Source of the DNA: Mucilaginibacter limnophilus
GTDB lineage: Bacteria; Bacteroidota; Bacteroidia; Sphingobacteriales; Sphingobacteriaceae
Length of the DNA: 64,000 nt
Reading direction: 5' to 3'
Assembly (NCBI RefSeq): GCF_004005815.1
Contig: NZ_SACK01000003.1
Span: 1 to 64,000, forward strand
A program made the position numbers and the translations under genes. The notes beneath the pieces were generated by a model that was not told where the DNA came from, did no database searches, and worked only from the letters and a program-made list of their open reading frames with translations. This document shows, piece after piece, positions 9,514 to 18,742 of the stretch (positions within the stretch are counted from its first letter, which is position 1; every line of letters starts with the position of its first letter).

Positions 9514-12234
9514 ATGACGGCTAACGAGATACGCAAGGCTTTCCTTGATTTTTTTGCTTCTAAAGGACACACTATTGTGCCTTCGGCGCCAATTGTTGTT
9601 AAAAACGACCCAACACTGATGTTCACCAACGCGGGTATGAACCAGTTTAAGGATATATTTTTAGGTGAGGCACCTGCAAAAAGTTCTCGTGTGGCTGATA
9701 CGCAGCGTTGCTTGCGCGTATCGGGTAAGCATAACGACTTGGAAGAGGTAGGTATTGATACCTATCACCACACCATGTTTGAGATGCTGGGCAACTGGAG
9801 CTTTGGCGATTATTTTAAAAAAGATGCTATTGCCTGGAGTTGGGAACTGTTAACCGAGGTATATAAGCTACCGAAAGACCGCCTGTATGTTACCTATTTT
9901 GAAGGCGACGAAAAGGAGGGACTTGAAAAAGATACCGAAACGCTCGGCCTGTGGAAGCAGTATGTTGACGAAAGCCACATATTACCTGGTAACAAAAAGG
10001 ATAACTTTTGGGAAATGGGTGAAACCGGTCCGTGCGGGCCGTGTTCAGAAATCCACTTTGACAGCCGCCCCGACAATGAGCGAGAAGCCGTTGATGGCGC
10101 CACCCTTGTAAATGCCGACCACGATCAGGTTATCGAGATATGGAATAACGTATTTATGCAGTTTAACCGCCTGAAAGACAGTTCGCTGCAACCGTTACCA
10201 GCCAAACACGTTGATACCGGTATGGGTTTTGAGCGTTTGGTGCGAGTGCTGCAAGGTAAAACGTCGAACTATGACACCGATATTTTTCAGCCGCTGATAC
10301 AGTTTATTGCTGAGAAATCGGGCAAACAATATAACGCCGCTTCAAAACCCGGTGATGCTGACTGGAACAATGCAGTTGCCATGCGTGTACTTGCCGATCA
10401 TATCCGTGCCATCAGCTTTGCTATTGCCGATGGGCAGTTACCTTCAAACAACAAAGCCGGGTATGTTATCCGCAGGATATTACGCAGGGCGGTTAGGTAT
10501 CAGTATCAGTCATTAGAATTTAAAGAACCATTCTTAAATCAATTGGTGCCATTACTTTCTGAACAGTTCAAAGAAGTTTTTAATGAACTATATGATCAAA
10601 AGGACTTTGTTCAAAAGGTAGTTTTGGAAGAAGAAGTTGCTTTCTTAAGAACTCTTGAAGTGGGATTAAGAAGATTCAACACTTATTTTGATTGGACTAA
10701 TGAGCAAGGTGTTACAGTGCACATTGACGACGATGCATTGGAGCATATAAGCATCAAACGGGATAACAAAGAAGATAGACGTAATAAAACAGTAAGCGGA
10801 AATTTTGCTTTTGAGTTATCAGACACTTTTGGATTTCCTTTGGATTTGACAGAGTTAATAGCAAGGGAAAAAGGATGGACAGTAGATGTTGAAGGTTATA
10901 AAATAGCCCTTGAACAACAAAAATCACGCTCACGCGCCGCCACTGCCATAGACACCGGCGATTGGGTGGTACTGCAGGATAATGACAAAGTAGAGTTTGT
11001 TGGCTATGACGATACTGAAGCTGTTGCCCGTATTGTAAGATACCGTAAGGTGAACGCTAAAGGCAAAGAGCAATACCAGCTTGTGCTTGATAAAACGCCT
11101 TTTTATGCTGAAAGCGGCGGCCAGGTAGGGGATAAGGGTGAACTTGTTTTTCCTGATGGAGAGATTGTTTATGTTACCGATACCAAAAAGGAAAACGGTT
11201 TAACTATCCATTTTACGGATAAGCTACCAACCGAAGTCAACGACGCCCTTACTGCTATTGTTGAGCCTGCGTTACGCCTCAGCACTGAAGCTAACCACTC
11301 GGCTACGCACTTACTGCATGCCGCTTTAAAAGAAGTACTGGGTGGTCATGTTAACCAAAAAGGTTCGTTAGTAAATGCCGATTACCTGCGTTTTGACTTT
11401 TCGCACTTCAGTAAAGTAACTGATGAGGAACTGGCACGCATCGAAGCAATCGTTAACGGCAAGGTACGTGAGAATATTCCTTTAAAAGAAGAAAGGAACG
11501 TGCCATACCAGCAGGCCATCAATAGCGGCGTTACCGCGCTATTCGGTGAGAAATATGGCGACTTTGTGCGTGTGATAACGTTTGACGACAGTTTTAGCAA
11601 AGAGCTTTGCGGCGGCACTCATGTTAAAGCAACCGGGCAAATTGGTTTCTTCAAGATCATTTCAGAAAGCGCTGTTGCCGCAGGTGTTCGCCGTATAGAG
11701 GCAATCACGGGTGTTGCTGCTGAAAATTACATCAATGCTCAAAACCTTCTGGTTAATCAACTTAAAGACCTGCTGAAAAACCCAAAAGATATCTCAAAAA
11801 GCATTGAAAGCCTGATTGAAGAAAATAACCGCCTGAAAAAGGAAGTTGAAAAATCTATTCTTGAAAAAGCAGCCGGTTTAAAGAACGATCTGGCAAAAAC
11901 TGCCGAGAACATAAACGGCGTAAACTTCATTGCGCAAAAGGTAGCGCTGCCTAATGCCGATGCTATAAAAAACCTGGCGTATGCGCTTAAAGATATTGTA
12001 AACGACCTGTACCTGGTGTTGACTGCCGATATCGACGGCAAACCAAGCATAACCGTTATGGTGGCCGATAATCTGGTGAAAGATAAAGGCCTGAACGCCG
12101 GCGCCATAGTGCGCGAACTGGCTAAAGAAGTACAGGGTGGTGGTGGCGGTCAGCCATTTTATGCTACTGCCGGCGGTAAGGATGTTAGCGGTTTAGACAG
12201 GGCCCTGGCCAAAGCCAGAGACTTTATACAATAA
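9514..12234 (+). CDS. alaS: Alanyl-tRNA synthetase
   Basis: 906 residues, class II aminoacyl-tRNA synthetase charging tRNA-Ala. The order is aminoacylation domain (from MTANEIRKAFLDFFASKGH, motif 2 near residues 70-85), tRNA-recognition domain, editing domain with HSATHLLH and the zinc site CGGTH, then the DHHA1/C-Ala domain ending GGGGGQPFYATAGG. Start fits the family exactly. It is somewhat longer than the usual 870-880 because of a hydrophilic insertion around residues 405-430. Bases about 10510-10925 are conspicuously more AT-rich and use AGA arginine codons (four in 10648-10779) rarely used elsewhere in the gene, suggesting a mosaic segment. Confidence 0.97.
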   Translation: MTANEIRKAFLDFFASKGHTIVPSAPIVVKNDPTLMFTNAGMNQFKDIFLGEAPAKSSRVADTQRCLRVSGKHNDLEEVGIDTYHHTMFEMLGNWSFGDYFKKDAIAWSWELLTEVYKLPKDRLYVTYFEGDEKEGLEKDTETLGLWKQYVDESHILPGNKKDNFWEMGETGPCGPCSEIHFDSRPDNEREAVDGATLVNADHDQVIEIWNNVFMQFNRLKDSSLQPLPAKHVDTGMGFERLVRVLQGKTSNYDTDIFQPLIQFIAEKSGKQYNAASKPGDADWNNAVAMRVLADHIRAISFAIADGQLPSNNKAGYVIRRILRRAVRYQYQSLEFKEPFLNQLVPLLSEQFKEVFNELYDQKDFVQKVVLEEEVAFLRTLEVGLRRFNTYFDWTNEQGVTVHIDDDALEHISIKRDNKEDRRNKTVSGNFAFELSDTFGFPLDLTELIAREKGWTVDVEGYKIALEQQKSRSRAATAIDTGDWVVLQDNDKVEFVGYDDTEAVARIVRYRKVNAKGKEQYQLVLDKTPFYAESGGQVGDKGELVFPDGEIVYVTDTKKENGLTIHFTDKLPTEVNDALTAIVEPALRLSTEANHSATHLLHAALKEVLGGHVNQKGSLVNADYLRFDFSHFSKVTDEELARIEAIVNGKVRENIPLKEERNVPYQQAINSGVTALFGEKYGDFVRVITFDDSFSKELCGGTHVKATGQIGFFKIISESAVAAGVRRIEAITGVAAENYINAQNLLVNQLKDLLKNPKDISKSIESLIEENNRLKKEVEKSILEKAAGLKNDLAKTAENINGVNFIAQKVALPNADAIKNLAYALKDIVNDLYLVLTADIDGKPSITVMVADNLVKDKGLNAGAIVRELAKEVQGGGGGQPFYATAGGKDVSGLDRALAKARDFIQ

Positions 12235-12245
12235 GAATACTATTG

Positions 12246-12277
12246 TTTAGGGTATATAAGCCATTATATACTCTAAA
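12246..12277. terminator. Hairpin after alaS
   Basis: TTTAGGGTATATAA (12246-12259), loop GCCA, then a complementary arm to 12277 with one mismatch, 11 nt after the alaS stop. Likely terminator; the following T-run is short. Bases 12278-12425 before gatB are AT-rich and hold a TATATTTG (12377-12384) that may be the gatB -7 element, without a convincing -33. Confidence 0.55.
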
Positions 12278-12425
12278 CTTTCTTCGGTATTTTAAAATGT
12301 AATTTTTAATTTGCAACTGACCTCCTGCTGTGCTACATAAACATGGGCAACCTGTAGCTAATATCTATTAACTTTATATATTTGGCTTTTTGCAAAGCGG
12401 TGCAGGCACCGAATTCTATACTATT

Positions 12426-13898
12426 ATGAGTACTACTACAGGTTGGATGAGCGACAAATACGAGTTGGTGGTGGGGTTAGAGGTTCATGCTCAGCTATCT
12501 ACACAAAGCAAAATGTTTTCGGCAGATTCCGCTGCCTTTGGTGCCGGTCCGAACGAACATATCAGCGCTGTATCATTGGGGCATCCGGGTACATTACCCT
12601 TTACCAATAAAAAAGCTGTTGAATACGCGGTAAAAATGGGGTTAGCCTGTAACTGCACCATCAATCATTACAATACTTTTGCCCGCAAAAATTATTTTTA
12701 CGCTGATCTGCCTAAGGGTTATCAAATCTCTCAAGACCAGCATGTTATTTGTACCGGCGGCTTTGTTAAGGTTAAACTTAGCAGCGGCGAAACCAAAAAT
12801 ATCACCCTGCATCATATACATATGGAAGAAGATGCGGGCAAAAGCTCACATGATGGACACCATACCGATTCGTTGATCGACCTGAACAGGGCAGGGGTTC
12901 CTCTTTTAGAAATTGTTACTGAACCAAGCCTGAGAAGTGCCGAAGAAGCCGGTCAGTTTTTAACGGAAATACGCAGGTTGCTTCGTTTCCTGGATATCTG
13001 CGATGGCAACATGGAAGAAGGTAGCATGCGTTGTGATGCCAATATATCAGTCCGCTTACATGGCGCTACTGAGTACGGCAAACGTTGTGAGGTAAAAAAC
13101 CTGAACTCAATACGCAATGTACAACGCGCTATTGAACATGAGTTTGAACGCCAGGTAAAAGTGATTGAAGCAGGCGGACATATCGATCAAAATACATTGA
13201 ACTTTAATGCTGATACCGGTGAAACATCGGTACTGCGCACCAAGGAAATGGCTAACGATTACCGTTACTTCCCTGAACCCGACCTGCAGCCGCTGGTTAT
13301 TAGCGATGTATTTGTAAACAACATTCGTGAACAAATGCCGGCTTTACCGCAGCAGTTGCACGATAAATACATTGCTGAACTTGGCTTGTCCGAGTACGAT
13401 GCTTCGGTAATTACTGCCGATAAGGAGCTTGTCTTGTATTTTGAAGAACTAATAATTCAAACATCAAACTATAAAGCGGCGGTTCACCTGTTGATGGGAC
13501 CGGTAAAATCATACCTGAACGAAAAAGGTGGCCATATTGGCGATCTGCACGTAAATCTTGCCCAGCTTGCAGGATTGATAAAACTGGTTGATGATGGCAA
13601 AGTGAATAACACAGTGGCTTCACATAAATTGTTTCCGGCTTTACTTGATAATCCGGATAAAGACGCTGAAACCGTTGCCAAAGAGCTTAACCTGCTTATC
13701 AGTGCCGACAGTAATGAAGTGGATGAATTTATCCGTGAAGCGCTGGCAAAATATCCTGATAAGGTAAAAGAATACCATAAAGGCAAAAAGGGCGTTTTAG
13801 GGTTGTTTATGGGCGAAGTGATGAAACGCTCGAAAGGAAAAATTGACCCTCAAAAAACTAATCAACTGTTAATTAAACAATTAGAAGCCAGTAAATGA
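12426..13898 (+). CDS. gatB: Aspartyl/glutamyl-tRNA amidotransferase subunit B
   Basis: 490 residues. GatB activates mischarged Glu-tRNA-Gln or Asp-tRNA-Asn by phosphorylation and, with GatA and GatC, transamidates it. The N-terminal catalytic core carries KYELVVGLEVHAQL, DLPKGYQISQ and the EEDAGKSSHD motif; the C-terminal YqeY-like tail ends in GKIDPQKTNQLL. ATG 12426 is chosen over an upstream in-frame TTG (12390); ATG 12447, just before DKYELVVG, is also possible. gatA and gatC are not nearby, which is common. Its stop overlaps the next start by 4 nt (ATGA). Confidence 0.96.
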   Translation: MSTTTGWMSDKYELVVGLEVHAQLSTQSKMFSADSAAFGAGPNEHISAVSLGHPGTLPFTNKKAVEYAVKMGLACNCTINHYNTFARKNYFYADLPKGYQISQDQHVICTGGFVKVKLSSGETKNITLHHIHMEEDAGKSSHDGHHTDSLIDLNRAGVPLLEIVTEPSLRSAEEAGQFLTEIRRLLRFLDICDGNMEEGSMRCDANISVRLHGATEYGKRCEVKNLNSIRNVQRAIEHEFERQVKVIEAGGHIDQNTLNFNADTGETSVLRTKEMANDYRYFPEPDLQPLVISDVFVNNIREQMPALPQQLHDKYIAELGLSEYDASVITADKELVLYFEELIIQTSNYKAAVHLLMGPVKSYLNEKGGHIGDLHVNLAQLAGLIKLVDDGKVNNTVASHKLFPALLDNPDKDAETVAKELNLLISADSNEVDEFIREALAKYPDKVKEYHKGKKGVLGLFMGEVMKRSKGKIDPQKTNQLLIKQLEASK

Positions 13899-15010
13899 GC
13901 AATCGAATAGTTATATACTTATCAGCTTTTATCAGCCTGATCATTTTTTCGTGCAAAAACAACAATGACACTTTTACTGTAGAAGGCGAAGCAAAAAATG
14001 CCAATTCTACAATGTCTATACAATTATTGCGCTTAGACAGCACGCAATTTACACCCGTTGATAGCGCTAAATTTGAAGGTAATAAGTTTAAACTTACTTC
14101 GTCAAGTGAGTCTCCAAATATCTACAGGTTACATATTGGCGATAACAACTACGACTTTATTGCTGCTAACGGAAATGAAATAGAGTTTAAAGCCGGTGAG
14201 GGTGAAGAATTTGAAATAAAAGGCGCGCAGGAAATAAGTGAACTTAAAGAATTCACGAAGCTGAGCGGTGTTTATTCGAGAAAGAACATGGATTTAAATA
14301 CCGAATTTGAAAATAAATCGGCAGCTCCGGGAGCTAACCGCGATTCGTTACTCGGTATCTATCGCCCAATATTTATCAGCAATATGCAGGCTTACAATAA
14401 AGATGTAGTAAAATTCATTGAAAAGAACTCCAATAAGATTTCCGCATTTTATGCTGCCTTGTCGATTGATCCGCGTGAGAATGAGCAGGCATTAATTGCT
14501 TACGCAGAAAAAGCGAAAAAACAGTTTTCAAATAATCCGAATGTACAGCGTTTTAGCAATCAAATGATCGCGATTAAACCCGTTTCTGTGGGGCAAAAGG
14601 CGCAGGATTTTACCATACCCGGAATAAATGGGGAAAACATTAGTTTGGCCGATTACAAGGGCAAGTATGTTATGATCGACTTTTGGGCATCGTGGTGCGG
14701 CCCATGTCGAATGGAAAATCCTAATGTGGTTAAACAATATAAAATTTACAATCCTAAAGGCTTAAACATCCTGGGTATTTCACTTGATAACGAGAAAGAT
14801 AAATGGGCGCAAGCCATAAAAGCTGATGGGCTGATGTGGAAGCATGCATCTAATTTACAAGGATTTGAAGGCACTGTTGAAAGGATGTACCAGGTTAACG
14901 CCATACCATCAAACTTCATAATTGACCCTCAGGGCATTATAATCGCGAAAAATATAACCGGAGCTGCTCTTGAAGAATTTTTAAAGAAAACCTTTAACAA
15001 GCCTAAATAA
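13895..15010 (+). CDS. TlpA-like thioredoxin lipoprotein with DUF4369-type N-terminus
   Basis: 371 residues. A lipoprotein signal peptide ends at LIIFSC (lipid-modified C20), placing it in the periplasm, probably membrane-anchored. The N-terminal beta-rich part (about 25-130) resembles the DUF4369 domain common in Bacteroidota; residues about 235-371 are a redoxin/thioredoxin fold with active site WCGPC (C268, C271) and the cis-proline segment NAIPSNF. It likely reduces periplasmic disulfides, for example in cytochrome maturation. Overlap of 4 nt with gatB implies co-transcription, although the functions are unrelated. The natural substrate is unknown. Confidence 0.88.
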   Translation: MSNRIVIYLSAFISLIIFSCKNNNDTFTVEGEAKNANSTMSIQLLRLDSTQFTPVDSAKFEGNKFKLTSSSESPNIYRLHIGDNNYDFIAANGNEIEFKAGEGEEFEIKGAQEISELKEFTKLSGVYSRKNMDLNTEFENKSAAPGANRDSLLGIYRPIFISNMQAYNKDVVKFIEKNSNKISAFYAALSIDPRENEQALIAYAEKAKKQFSNNPNVQRFSNQMIAIKPVSVGQKAQDFTIPGINGENISLADYKGKYVMIDFWASWCGPCRMENPNVVKQYKIYNPKGLNILGISLDNEKDKWAQAIKADGLMWKHASNLQGFEGTVERMYQVNAIPSNFIIDPQGIIIAKNITGAALEEFLKKTFNKPK

Positions 15011-15041
15011 ATTGTTAAGCTATCGTAATGCTTAACAATTT
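15009..15041. terminator. Hairpin at end of the gatB-thioredoxin unit
   Basis: Perfect 12-bp arms AAATTGTTAAGC (15009-15020) and GCTTAACAATTT (15030-15041) with a 9-nt loop, beginning at the stop codon. Probable terminator; its last bases overlap the -33 of the next promoter. Confidence 0.6.
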
Positions 15042-15069
15042 GTTAATATGCGGTTAACTATTAGCTTTC
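15039..15069 (+). promoter_or_regulatory. Promoter of the PhoB-like regulator
   Basis: -33 TTTG at 15039-15042, a 19-nt spacer and -7 TAGCTTTC at 15062-15069, one base off TAnnTTTG. The predicted leader is about 30 nt. Confidence 0.5.
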
Positions 15070-15076
15070 ATTAAGC

Positions 15077-15090
15077 GTATAAATTTATAC
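15077..15090. promoter_or_regulatory. Palindrome in the leader of the response regulator gene
   Basis: GTATAAATTTATAC is a perfect 14-bp palindrome between the predicted transcription start and the ATG at 15106. Candidate autoregulatory operator; equally could be chance in AT-rich DNA. Confidence 0.3.
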
Positions 15091-15105
15091 CAAAATTTAA
15101 CTTAA

Positions 15106-15795
15106 ATGAGCAGCACAGCAAAACAAAAGATTTTAATTGTTGATGACGAGCCTGATATTTTAGAGCTGATCGAGTACAATTTAAAGAAAGAAGGCTATCA
15201 GGTTTTCCTGGCACATAACGGTCAGGAAGCTGTAACCGAGGCTAAAAGGACATCTCCCGACCTGATAGTGCTGGACATTATGATGCCGAAAATGGATGGC
15301 ATTGAGGCCTGCCGCATTATGCGTACTATGCCCGAGTTCAAAAATACTTTTATGGTATTTTTAACTGCGCGCAGTGAAGAATATTCAGAAATTGCCGGCT
15401 TCAATGTAGGTGCTGACGATTACATAGCGAAGCCTATTAAACCACGTGCTTTAGTTAGCCGCATAAACGCAATACTACGCCGTAATGCCCCTGCCGAAGA
15501 GGTAACCGATAACAAACTGGAGATTGAAGACCTGGTTATTGACCGCGAGGCATATCTTGTATATAAAGCCGGCGAAAAAGTTGTACTGGCTAAAAAAGAG
15601 TTTGAGTTGCTTTATCTTTTGGCATCAAAACCCGGTAAAGTTTATACCCGTGAGGCTATCCTTAAAAATATATGGGAAGACTCAGTAGTGGTAACTAATC
15701 GTACAATTGATGTACACATCCGGAAATTGCGCGAAAAACTTGGTGAAGATTATATCTCTACTGTTAAAGGTGTTGGATATAAGTTTGGTGCCTGA
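15106..15795 (+). CDS. OmpR/PhoB-family response regulator
   Basis: 229 residues. Receiver domain with acidic pair D13/D14, phosphoacceptor D57 (LDIMMP), T87 and K109; a winged-helix DNA-binding domain follows (about 130-229, ending TVKGVGYKFGA). It would be a phosphorylation-controlled transcription factor in the cytoplasm. No histidine kinase is adjacent, so the partner must be encoded elsewhere. It is monocistronic: its own promoter upstream and a strong hairpin directly downstream. Possibly a phosphate- or envelope-type regulator, but the sequence alone does not say which. Confidence 0.92.
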   Translation: MSSTAKQKILIVDDEPDILELIEYNLKKEGYQVFLAHNGQEAVTEAKRTSPDLIVLDIMMPKMDGIEACRIMRTMPEFKNTFMVFLTARSEEYSEIAGFNVGADDYIAKPIKPRALVSRINAILRRNAPAEEVTDNKLEIEDLVIDREAYLVYKAGEKVVLAKKEFELLYLLASKPGKVYTREAILKNIWEDSVVVTNRTIDVHIRKLREKLGEDYISTVKGVGYKFGA

Positions 15796-15813
15796 TTAAT
15801 TCTCTTAATAAAT

Positions 15814-15843
15814 AAAAAAGCCACGGTATTCCGTGGCTTTTTT
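15814..15843. terminator. Bidirectional intrinsic terminator
   Basis: A-tract, CCACGG, loop TATT, CCGTGG, then T-tract: a 13-bp stem flanked by A6 and T6. It serves both the response regulator (plus) and the convergent MG2 protein gene (minus). Confidence 0.9.
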
Positions 15844-15852
15844 ATTAAAATG

Positions 15853-18579
15853 CTATTGCACTTTAAAACGGTAAACTGTCCGGCCGATGTGGCCGTTCTT
15901 GTCAAAGCCTTCAACAATAGCTTTATAAGTTCCTTTGTTATCCCCTGTAAAAAACTCTACCGAAGCTTTTCCGGTAGCGTCCGTTACCACCTTCGGATTC
16001 CAGTAAATAGTGGTACGTAGGTCAGGGCCAAAACTACCCCCTGCAACGGTGTATTTGGGCGAGTAAAATACTTTCGGGAAATCGTAGCCTTTAGGCGTCA
16101 ACTTGGCCAAATTTGGTTGCGGAATAAGCTCTTCTAGTTCCTGCAATGATATTTTAGTACCCTTGGGCGGTGTTTTTTTATTGATAACCAATACACCGTT
16201 GGTTTGATTAATGTTATTAACCAGACCAAGAGCATCCCGTAAAAACACTTCAACCGACTCAACATCGTTAGATACTATACTGCTTAAATAATTTACATCA
16301 ACCGGCATACCATTAACGTAAATAGCCATGGGTATACGTTTACCGGCATTATAATCGCGGCTTACATAAAACGCAGCAGTGTTACTGTCGTATGTAACAC
16401 CCGGAGCCATTCCCTGTAAACATAAAAATATATTAGCGCAACCTTTAAGCATATCACCTGATATCACACGTCCATCAATACTGCTTAAACCTGCAAGGGC
16501 AGGGTAGTCGGCATGGCTTGGGCCTTGTTTTTTTATGGCTTTACCTTTAATAACTACTTCCTGAAGCATACGGGATGATTTTAACACCTCTTTGCTATTA
16601 GCCAAATACTTTGGCATAATTGTATCAATATTAAGGCGCTCATCAGGGTAGTTCGGGTTTTTACTTAACGCAGGATAGCTCATACCATCAATCATCAGCA
16701 TCAGGTTTTTTGCGTTATAGTTATTTTTTGCGCTGATTATTACTTTAGCCGAATCGGCAAAGGCCAGATTGATAAACGCAAACTTACCTTCCGAATTTGT
16801 TTTAGTACTGGTTGTATAATATTTATCAGGAATTTGCAGGGTTACTCCGCCATCTTTAACCGGAACGCCATTTAACTGACGAAGAGTACCGGTAATAGTG
16901 ATGCCCTGTTCGGGGAAAAAGTCAATTTGTGGCAGCCTGTTTTTAGTCATTTCAGTATATGTAAAACGGCGATAACCTTGCGTAAGTAGTAACAGATCAA
17001 GGTTAGCGGCTGCATCTTTGTTGGCTGATCTGAAATAATAATTAGGATTTTCAATATAACCACGAAGATCTGACGTAAGCAGCAGGGAAGTTAATATAGT
17101 GGTTTCAGCATTCTCATCATACGGTACCTTAGTTTCATCAACTATTGTAAGCGAAAGATCGCCTTCTGCAGCAGTAATGTTATTTTTTGCCGATATACCG
17201 AGCTTAACTTTTTGCCTGTTTGGATAAACGGTTTTATCGGTAGTAAGGCCGAGAGTAAGATTGTTGTTATGTTTAACAAATACCAGTCGCTCGCTTACTG
17301 GCAAGCCATTGTTGTTAAGCAAGGTGATTTGAACAATACCTGTAGGAAATTTAGAAGCCGGTAAAGCAGCAGATGTAGTAGCGTCATTTAAGGTAGTTTT
17401 TGCAGCATAGCAAACTATCTGGCCGCTTTTGCCTACTATGTAATAACTTTTACCTTTATTAGCTTTTAAATAAGACGAATCGGCTGTTAAACGTATAAAT
17501 ATTCTGCTTGTATCAGTAAGATTATTCGCGCTTAGTACAAATCCGGTGGATTTAACACGTGGTAGCTGATAAGTTTCTTTGCTGCCGTCTGTAAAAGTAA
17601 CTATCGCTTTATATGTTTTGCCTGAAACAGGTGTTAGTTCAAAGGAACCCATACCGGCATGCGCCGAGCTGCATGTTGTTAATTTGTTCCCTTCGCCATC
17701 AACTATATCGGCAGTAAAGCCTATACTTAAGCCATCAGGTTTAATGGCTTTCATTGCCACGCGTCCGGGTACATTATTTACCATATTTCCGCCTTCAGGA
17801 AAAAACTGTACGTCTGTTGTAGCGGATATGGTTTTAAGTGGGATATCCTGATTGTAATCTTCTTTACCACCACCTATTGCCAGCGAAGCGTGCAGGTTGG
17901 CTTTAGACAGGTCGGCATTTTTTGAATTAACAAAGCTTACGGTTAATGTACCGTCGTTGGCTGTCGTGCCTTTACCTTTCGCTACATCTTCATAACCACC
18001 AACAGATACATACCAGTTAACCTTTTTATCGGCATAAGGCTTGCCTTCGGCATCACGGTATATAATAGATGCGGTAACTGTATTTCCTGCCGCCTGGTTT
18101 AAAGACACTACGGTACTTACCTGTTTATTGGCATCGCCTACAGTTATGGTTTTGTTGAAAAAATATGCCGCATCAAAGTTAGCCATCCATTTAGTATAGG
18201 CGCGTATATGGTAATTTTCCTGGCTGTAAAGTTCTTTTGTTAATGCGAACTGCCCTGATGCCGTACCCTCTTTTACTGGCAGGGTAAGCGATTGTACAAG
18301 TACATCCTTACTATTTATTACATCCACATATATTATTCTGCTGATTTGTGAAGGTGTATTTAAAACAGATGTTAGATATGCTTTGAACCAAACAGTGTCG
18401 CCAACGGCGTAATATGGCTTGTCGAAATGCAGATACACTTTTTCAATAGGGTAACCCTCGGCCACTTTGTTGGCTTTGGCTACAACATCGTTTAATGAAA
18501 TGCTATCCTGCTGGGCTAACGCGGGTTTATAAAAAAACAGCGAAATGGTAAGTAGAGTAAACGTAATCAGGTACCTCAT
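15853..18579 (-). CDS. MG2-domain / TonB-receptor plug-like envelope protein
   Basis: 908 residues with a Sec signal peptide (cleavage after KPALA). Residues about 45-140 carry the alpha-2-macroglobulin MG2 pattern (KVYLHFDKPYYAVGDTVWFKAYL), followed by further beta-sandwich repeats, a carboxypeptidase-regulatory-like segment (about 570-640) and a TonB-receptor plug-like domain (about 690-810, with VNGMPVDVNYL and VESVEVF). There is no beta-barrel, so it is not a receptor itself. Such proteins occur widely in Bacteroidota, and their role in the periplasm or outer membrane is not established. The ATG at 18579 is preferred to the TTG immediately before it. It is convergent with the response regulator across a shared terminator. 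Confidence 0.82.
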   Translation of the reverse strand: MRYLITFTLLTISLFFYKPALAQQDSISLNDVVAKANKVAEGYPIEKVYLHFDKPYYAVGDTVWFKAYLTSVLNTPSQISRIIYVDVINSKDVLVQSLTLPVKEGTASGQFALTKELYSQENYHIRAYTKWMANFDAAYFFNKTITVGDANKQVSTVVSLNQAAGNTVTASIIYRDAEGKPYADKKVNWYVSVGGYEDVAKGKGTTANDGTLTVSFVNSKNADLSKANLHASLAIGGGKEDYNQDIPLKTISATTDVQFFPEGGNMVNNVPGRVAMKAIKPDGLSIGFTADIVDGEGNKLTTCSSAHAGMGSFELTPVSGKTYKAIVTFTDGSKETYQLPRVKSTGFVLSANNLTDTSRIFIRLTADSSYLKANKGKSYYIVGKSGQIVCYAAKTTLNDATTSAALPASKFPTGIVQITLLNNNGLPVSERLVFVKHNNNLTLGLTTDKTVYPNRQKVKLGISAKNNITAAEGDLSLTIVDETKVPYDENAETTILTSLLLTSDLRGYIENPNYYFRSANKDAAANLDLLLLTQGYRRFTYTEMTKNRLPQIDFFPEQGITITGTLRQLNGVPVKDGGVTLQIPDKYYTTSTKTNSEGKFAFINLAFADSAKVIISAKNNYNAKNLMLMIDGMSYPALSKNPNYPDERLNIDTIMPKYLANSKEVLKSSRMLQEVVIKGKAIKKQGPSHADYPALAGLSSIDGRVISGDMLKGCANIFLCLQGMAPGVTYDSNTAAFYVSRDYNAGKRIPMAIYVNGMPVDVNYLSSIVSNDVESVEVFLRDALGLVNNINQTNGVLVINKKTPPKGTKISLQELEELIPQPNLAKLTPKGYDFPKVFYSPKYTVAGGSFGPDLRTTIYWNPKVVTDATGKASVEFFTGDNKGTYKAIVEGFDKNGHIGRTVYRFKVQ

Positions 18580-18698
18580 CAATAATCTCCGGATTGTAAA
18601 AGGCTAATATAAACAACCTGAGGGTTAACCATAAGGCTTTAACATATTTTCACATAATTGTTATAATAGCCTGACTTTGAAAAGAACACTACAAACAC

Positions 18699-18723
18699 AA
18701 AAGGCAGCGTTTCACTGCCTTTT
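18699..18723. terminator. Intrinsic terminator of the histone-like gene
   Basis: AAAAGGCAG, a 7-nt loop, then CTGCCTTTT; 9-bp stem with flanking T/A runs, located 20 nt past the stop of the minus-strand gene at 18743. Confidence 0.75.
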
Positions 18724-18742
18724 CCTGATCCGTTTATATTTA

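Noticed and set aside
12390..12425. TTG-initiated N-terminal extension of gatB
   Set aside because: The extension lies immediately after a possible -7 element and has no resemblance to GatB; ATG 12426 fits better.
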